Source: Pseudomonadota bacterium
GTDB lineage: Bacteria; Pseudomonadota; Gammaproteobacteria; Steroidobacterales; Steroidobacteraceae
Direction of reading: 5' to 3'
DNA length: 10,804 bases
NCBI GenBank assembly: GCA_021815905.1
Contig: JAKAZP010000050.1
Location: 1 to 10,804, forward strand
Shown in pieces: positions 7,804-10,804 of the stretch. A program made the position numbers and the translations under genes. How positions within the stretch are numbered: the first letter of the stretch is position 1; every line of letters starts with the position of its first letter. Below the pieces are notes generated by a model that was not told where the DNA came from, did not search any database, and was given only the letters and a program-made list of their open reading frames with translations.

Positions 7804-10486
7804 CGGCGCCGGCCTCGCCGGGGGTTTCGAGGGGCACGGCCGCATCCCCCACGCGGCAGATCGGTGCGACGTGACAGTACTCGCACGCTCCGGGGCGCGG
7901 ATCGACCGCGGCCGCCCCCTGCGCGAACTCGCGCGCGAGCCGCGCCACGAGCTCGCGCCAGAGCTCGACGCGCGCCGCCCAGGCCGACTCGCCCGTGTCG
8001 GTGCCGAGCGGCTCGACGGCCCTCACCTTCGGCAGCATTCCCGATGCGGCGGCAACGCCCTCGAACCGCACCGCGCGCGCGGTCACGCTCACCGTCGCGA
8101 GCGCGACCACTTCCTCGGCGATGGCCGCGAGGTAGGCGAGCAGCTGCGGATGCGAAGGCCGCTCGCCGTACCAGTCGGCGGCCGTCGGCCGGCCGCTCTT
8201 GTAATCGAGGATCGCGCGGCCGCCGGCTTCGAGCGCATCCACCCGGTCGATGCGCACGTTGAGCGCGAGGCCGCCGAGGGACAGCGGCAGCATGCGCTCG
8301 GTGTGCTCGATGCGAAACGGCGACCGCTCGCGCTCGAGCTCGCACAGCGAGCGCACCACGCGCGAGGTGCGCTCGCGCTCGCGCGTCATGGACGGCGTCA
8401 GCGCCTCGGCCGGATCGTCCGCGAGCAGCGCGCGCGCCGCGTCCGTCACGGCCCGCTCGATCCGCGCATCCAACTCCGGCGGCGCGAGCGCGGCGAGCGC
8501 CGCGGAATCCCCGAGGCTCCTCCACAGCCGCTCGAGCGCCCCGTGCAGCAGCCGGCCGCGAAAGTCGGCGGCAATGCCGGGCTCGGGTGCCCCGAGCGGC
8601 GCGCTCCCGAGGCGCAGCTCCGCATAGGCGCGGAACGGGCACTGGTTCTGCAGCTCGAGGCTCCGGGTGCCGCCGGGCAGAGGCTGCGCGGAATCCCACG
8701 GCATCCCGCGCGCCGCTTCGCAGGCCTCGAGCAGCCCGGAGCGCGCGATCCTCGCCGGCAGCCAGAGCCGCCCCGGGGAGGCCTCGGGCCGCTCGGGGAG
8801 CCGCGGCCATTCCGCGAGCAGCGCGCTCGGCAGCGTCTCCAGATCCCCCACGCGCCGCGGCGCACTCAGCACGAGCGCATCGGCGGCGGCCCGCCAGGAG
8901 GCGAGCAGCGCGCGCGCTTCCGCGAGACGGCCCTCCGCGGTCGCGGCCGGATGGCCCGCCGCGCGCTGCGCGGCAAGCGGCAGGTAGGGATCGGGACGGG
9001 CCGGCTCGGGCAGGGCTTCGGCCTCGAGACCGGCGACCCAGAGCCCGTCGTAATGCGCCACGGGGTCGGCGAGAGCGCCGGCGATCGTCACCGGCGCGTC
9101 CTCGTCCGCGGGCCGCCAGGCGGTGCTCGAGGCGAGCTCCGCGAGCCACACGATGGCGGTGGCGCGCGGGAGCGCGCGCGCGGCGAAGGAAAGCTGGCCG
9201 AGCTCATCGAGCAGCTCGCTGAAGCGCACCAGGATCTGCTGCTCGGCGCTGCCGCGCCGCTCGCCCGGCCAGCCGAGCGCGGCGAGCGCGGAGCGAAAGC
9301 GCTCCGACCACTCCCGCGGGCTGCCGCTCGCGGCGGCGAGCTCGCGCGCGGCGCTCTCGAGGCACTCGCCGAGGGCGCGCGCGGAGGGCGCGAGCGTCGG
9401 GTCGAGAGAGCGCAGCGCTCCGAGGAGCTCCCCGAGATCGAGCCGGATCGCCCGGCGCTCGCGCAGCAGCCGATCGATGCGGGCGCGCTCGGCCGCGGAT
9501 GCCGCCGCGCAGTGCGGTGAGCGCAGCCATTGCGACAGCGCCTCGAAATCGAGGCTCGTGCCGCAGAGCAGGCGCAAGCCCTCGAGCGCCTGCGCCACCG
9601 CCGGCAGGGCCGCAAGCGGCCCCGCCCCCTCGAGCACGACCGCCGGTGCGGGCTCGAGCGACTCGCTTGACGCCAGCCATCCCCCGGGATCCAGGGCCTG
9701 ACCGACCAGCGTCGCGAGCCGCTCCCGCCGCCCCTGCGATCCCGGCAACATCACGAGCAGACGCGAGGTCCCGTCGGCGCTCAGCCGCTCGCGGCACCAC
9801 TCGGCAATGACCTCGAGCTCCTCGATCTCATCGCTCGCCTCGAGCACGCGGACCATCGTGGGCGCCCGCGGATCCGCGAGCGCCCGGGCGCTCTCGAGTC
9901 CGCCGTGCGCGCGCGCCTGCAACAGCGCGTCGATCTGCGGCGTGCTCGTCAGGAAGCCCGCGACGAGCAGCGGTCGTGAGTCGCCGAGGGGCGCAAGCTG
10001 CGCGAGCAGCGCCGCGGCCGGCGCCGCGCCGAGATCACGACAGCGGCGCTCGAACGCGCGCTGTGCCGCGGCGAGCAGAGCCGGCTCGCTCCCGTGGCCC
10101 GGACCGAGCCGCAGGGGATCGATGCCGAGGCGCAGCGCGAGCGCGCTCGCACCGCGGAGCGCTTCGGCGAGCGCACCCGGATCGAGCACTTCGCGCCCGC
10201 CGAGACATTCCGCCGCCGATTCGCGCCACAGGAGCCACTCCTGCGCGGCCGAGAGCAGGCGCGGGAGCCGCAGCGAGGCCGGGGAGAGGGCGGCATGACG
10301 CTCGATCGCGCGCGTGAGCCACGCCTCGAGCGGCAGCACGTCCGGGCTCCCCCAGGCGCGCCGGCCGTGGGCGAGCTGCTGCGCCGCGTACGCCAGGCGC
10401 ACCGCGTGCGCGCGCTGGCGTGTCGGGACGATGACCGTGCCGCCCCGCTCGAAGCTTTCCCTCAGTTGCGCAGGAATCCTTATCAA
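7796..10486 (-). CDS. AddB-like PD-(D/E)XK nuclease with iron-sulfur cysteines
   Basis: Predicted nuclease partner of the following helicase. Its length (896) and layout fit the proteobacterial 'probable DNA repair protein' family related to AddB. The N-terminus begins with GTVIVPTRQRAHAVRLAYA (16-34), the place of a helicase motif I, but has no GKT, so this half is probably an inactive helicase-like scaffold, as proposed for RecC/AddB-type subunits. The C-terminal nuclease has GRLLHGAL with H648, RIDRVD with D747, ILDYKSG with D761 and K763, and HPQLLAYLAA with Q781 and Y785. C616 (NQCPFRAYA) plus C868-x2-C871-x5-C877 form the 4Fe-4S staple pattern known from AddB, Cas4 and Dna2. The start appears to be a TTG at 10486: a TAA lies four codons upstream and the next ATG/GTG-type start would delete the conserved N-terminal strand. 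No ribosome site precedes it. The gene sits 30 bases behind the aminotransferase and overlaps the helicase gene. Confidence 0.9.
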   Translation of the reverse strand: MIRIPAQLRESFERGGTVIVPTRQRAHAVRLAYAAQQLAHGRRAWGSPDVLPLEAWLTRAIERHAALSPASLRLPRLLSAAQEWLLWRESAAECLGGREVLDPGALAEALRGASALALRLGIDPLRLGPGHGSEPALLAAAQRAFERRCRDLGAAPAAALLAQLAPLGDSRPLLVAGFLTSTPQIDALLQARAHGGLESARALADPRAPTMVRVLEASDEIEELEVIAEWCRERLSADGTSRLLVMLPGSQGRRERLATLVGQALDPGGWLASSESLEPAPAVVLEGAGPLAALPAVAQALEGLRLLCGTSLDFEALSQWLRSPHCAAASAAERARIDRLLRERRAIRLDLGELLGALRSLDPTLAPSARALGECLESAARELAAASGSPREWSERFRSALAALGWPGERRGSAEQQILVRFSELLDELGQLSFAARALPRATAIVWLAELASSTAWRPADEDAPVTIAGALADPVAHYDGLWVAGLEAEALPEPARPDPYLPLAAQRAAGHPAATAEGRLAEARALLASWRAAADALVLSAPRRVGDLETLPSALLAEWPRLPERPEASPGRLWLPARIARSGLLEACEAARGMPWDSAQPLPGGTRSLELQNQCPFRAYAELRLGSAPLGAPEPGIAADFRGRLLHGALERLWRSLGDSAALAALAPPELDARIERAVTDAARALLADDPAEALTPSMTRERERTSRVVRSLCELERERSPFRIEHTERMLPLSLGGLALNVRIDRVDALEAGGRAILDYKSGRPTAADWYGERPSHPQLLAYLAAIAEEVVALATVSVTARAVRFEGVAAASGMLPKVRAVEPLGTDTGESAWAARVELWRELVARLAREFAQGAAAVDPRPGACEYCHVAPICRVGDAAVPLETPGEAGADE

Positions 10487-10516
10487 AACAGGGTGTTACT
10501 TTGAATATCTATCTTG
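10487..10516 (-). promoter_or_regulatory. AT-rich leader before the AddB-like gene
   Basis: The 30 bases between the aminotransferase stop and the TTG start are strikingly AT-rich for this window, and the AT-rich stretch continues into the first codons of the nuclease gene. This is what a promoter or a low-structure ribosome-entry region would look like. On the - strand I can find only poor sigma-70 boxes (TAGATA or GATATT as a -10, TTCAAG as a possible -35, spacing not ideal) and no Shine-Dalgarno upstream of the TTG. An AAGGA lies just after the TTG, inside the coding frame. Regulation is therefore suggested by composition only. Confidence 0.3.
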
Positions 10517-10526
10517 TTACTTGAAT
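10494..10526. repeat. Imperfect direct repeat flanking the aminotransferase stop codon
   Basis: TGTTACTTTGAAT at 10494-10506 recurs as TGTTACTTGAAT at 10515-10526, differing by one T in the T-run. The copies begin 21 bases apart, about two helical turns. One copy lies in the gap and the other overlaps the stop codon and the last codons of the aminotransferase. This spacing would suit a protein bound twice on one DNA face, but a local duplication of the gene end or slippage is equally possible. Confidence 0.6.
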
Positions 10527-10804
10527 CTCGTGGTCGCCTCGACCACGTTGGGCGCGCGCGCGCTCGCGCGCGGCTCCGAGGCGGCATAGCTCGTGAGCAG
10601 CTCATCGATGCGCCCGAACACCTCGTGGAGCGTCGCCCGATCGGGGAGCGTCGTCACGCGGAAGCGATTGCGGTAGGGAACGTTGAAGCTCACCCCGGGT
10701 GCGACCAGCACGTGCTTCTGCTCGAGCAGATCGAGCGCGAACTGCTGATCGTCGAACGCCGGCAGCTGCGCGGCATCGACGCCGATGAAGGCGTACATCG
10801 CGCC
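10517..10804 (-). CDS. alaA: AlaA-like alanine/glutamate-pyruvate aminotransferase, C-terminal part
   Basis: C-terminal 95 residues of a fold-type I PLP-dependent aminotransferase; the start and the PLP-binding lysine lie beyond the right edge. The sequence GAMYAFIGVD, then DDQQFALDLLEQKHVLVAPGVSFN, then NRFRVTTLP matches the E. coli AlaA (YfbQ) end, which has corresponding ALYMFP, LDFLLQEKVLLVQG and VRIVTLP blocks. AlaA makes alanine from pyruvate with glutamate as donor in the cytoplasm. The arginine in FRVTTLP (R49 of this fragment) is the conserved residue that binds the substrate alpha-carboxylate. After the usual family end (LLTSYAAS) there is an extra tail of about 20 residues, Ala/Arg/Pro-rich then NVVEATTRFK, whose codons form two hairpins. 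It lies upstream of and in the same direction as the repair genes, 30 bases away, so co-transcription is likely. Other class I/II aminotransferases such as AspC-like enzymes are a less likely alternative. Confidence 0.85.
   Translation of the reverse strand, partial: GAMYAFIGVDAAQLPAFDDQQFALDLLEQKHVLVAPGVSFNVPYRNRFRVTTLPDRATLHEVFGRIDELLTSYAASEPRASARAPNVVEATTRFK
10529..10547 (-). repeat. Hairpin at the 3' end of the aminotransferase gene, proximal to stop
   Basis: CGTGGTC (10529-10535) and GACCACG (10541-10547) form a perfect 7-bp inverted repeat around a 5-base loop, ending nine bases before the stop codon on the - strand. The sequence that follows in the transcript is AT-rich but has no U-run, so it is not a standard intrinsic terminator. 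It may stabilise the mRNA end or attenuate transcription into the repair genes. Confidence 0.6.
10555..10572 (-). repeat. CG-alternating hairpin within the aminotransferase tail
   Basis: An alternating C/G tract at about 10552-10572, interrupted by one T at 10564, can fold into a 7-bp all-GC stem (10555-10561 with 10566-10572) with a 4-base loop. It lies just before the second hairpin in the transcript. Such alternating CG is also a Z-DNA-prone sequence. The encoded residues are the Arg/Ala-rich tail, so the tract may be only a by-product of codon use. Confidence 0.5.

Noticed and set aside
4969..8262. 1097-codon open frame on the + strand opposite the helicase gene
   Set aside because: Its translation is Arg/Ala/Glu-rich low-complexity sequence with no domain pattern, and the opposite strand encodes a complete helicase-nuclease. 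Long antisense frames are expected at this GC content.
7871..9520. 549-codon + strand frame opposite the AddB-like gene
   Set aside because: Shadow of the real gene: biased Arg/Ala/Gly/Glu composition and no start or domain support.
4486..10486. Helicase plus nuclease as an anti-phage defence system
   Set aside because: Full-length AddA-like and AddB-like domain layouts, native-looking codon use and adjacency to core metabolic and secretion genes fit housekeeping recombination repair better than a defence island.
1..10804. tRNA, rRNA, CRISPR array, insertion sequence or phage attachment site
   Set aside because: No cloverleaf-like segment, spaced repeat array, transposase-like ORF or terminal repeats could be found by reading both strands.

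Overview
This is a high-GC window with strong G/C preference at third codon positions. It contains the distal half of a general secretory (type II secretion, T2SS) operon on the + strand, and a convergent DNA-repair cluster on the - strand. The family mix (gspJ-K-L-M-N order, an AlaA-type aminotransferase, an AddAB-like helicase/nuclease pair) suggests a gammaproteobacterium, perhaps of a GC-rich Xanthomonadales/Nevskiales/Steroidobacter-like lineage. That placement is inference from gene content and composition only.

Layout of the + strand: positions 2-193 look like the 3' end of the preceding gsp gene (probably gspI) and contain an in-frame TAG. Then come gspJ (190-897), gspK (894-2006), gspL (2027-3271), gspM (3273-3725) and gspN (3733-4467). 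The genes are packed with 4-base ATGA/GTGA overlaps or gaps of 1-20 bases, so they should be one translationally coupled operon. GspJ and GspK are minor pseudopilins forming the pseudopilus tip. GspL and GspM are the inner-membrane assembly platform that connects the cytoplasmic ATPase GspE to the pseudopilus. GspN is the accessory inner-membrane component that only some T2SS operons carry.

Layout of the - strand, read right to left: the C-terminal 95 codons of an AlaA-like PLP aminotransferase (10517-10804, start outside the window), a 30-base AT-rich gap, an 896-residue AddB-like PD-(D/E)XK nuclease with a four-cysteine iron-sulfur signature and a TTG start (7796-10486), and a 1105-residue UvrD/RecB-type helicase with a C-terminal nuclease domain (4486-7803), overlapping its partner by 8 bases. 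The pair resembles AddAB and is expected to process double-strand DNA ends for homologous recombination. The AddB-like partner has no visible Walker A motif, so only the AddA-like subunit should be a motor.

The two operons meet tail to tail with only 18 bases between stop codons and no convincing terminator. The most structured non-coding part is about 10484-10572. It holds two hairpins inside the 3' end of the aminotransferase gene, a near-identical 12/13-base direct repeat that flanks its stop codon, and an AT-rich leader before the AddB-like gene. I see no RNA genes, mobile elements or CRISPR array, and no clearly new biological system. The least-characterised item is the AddB-like/AddA-like pair.
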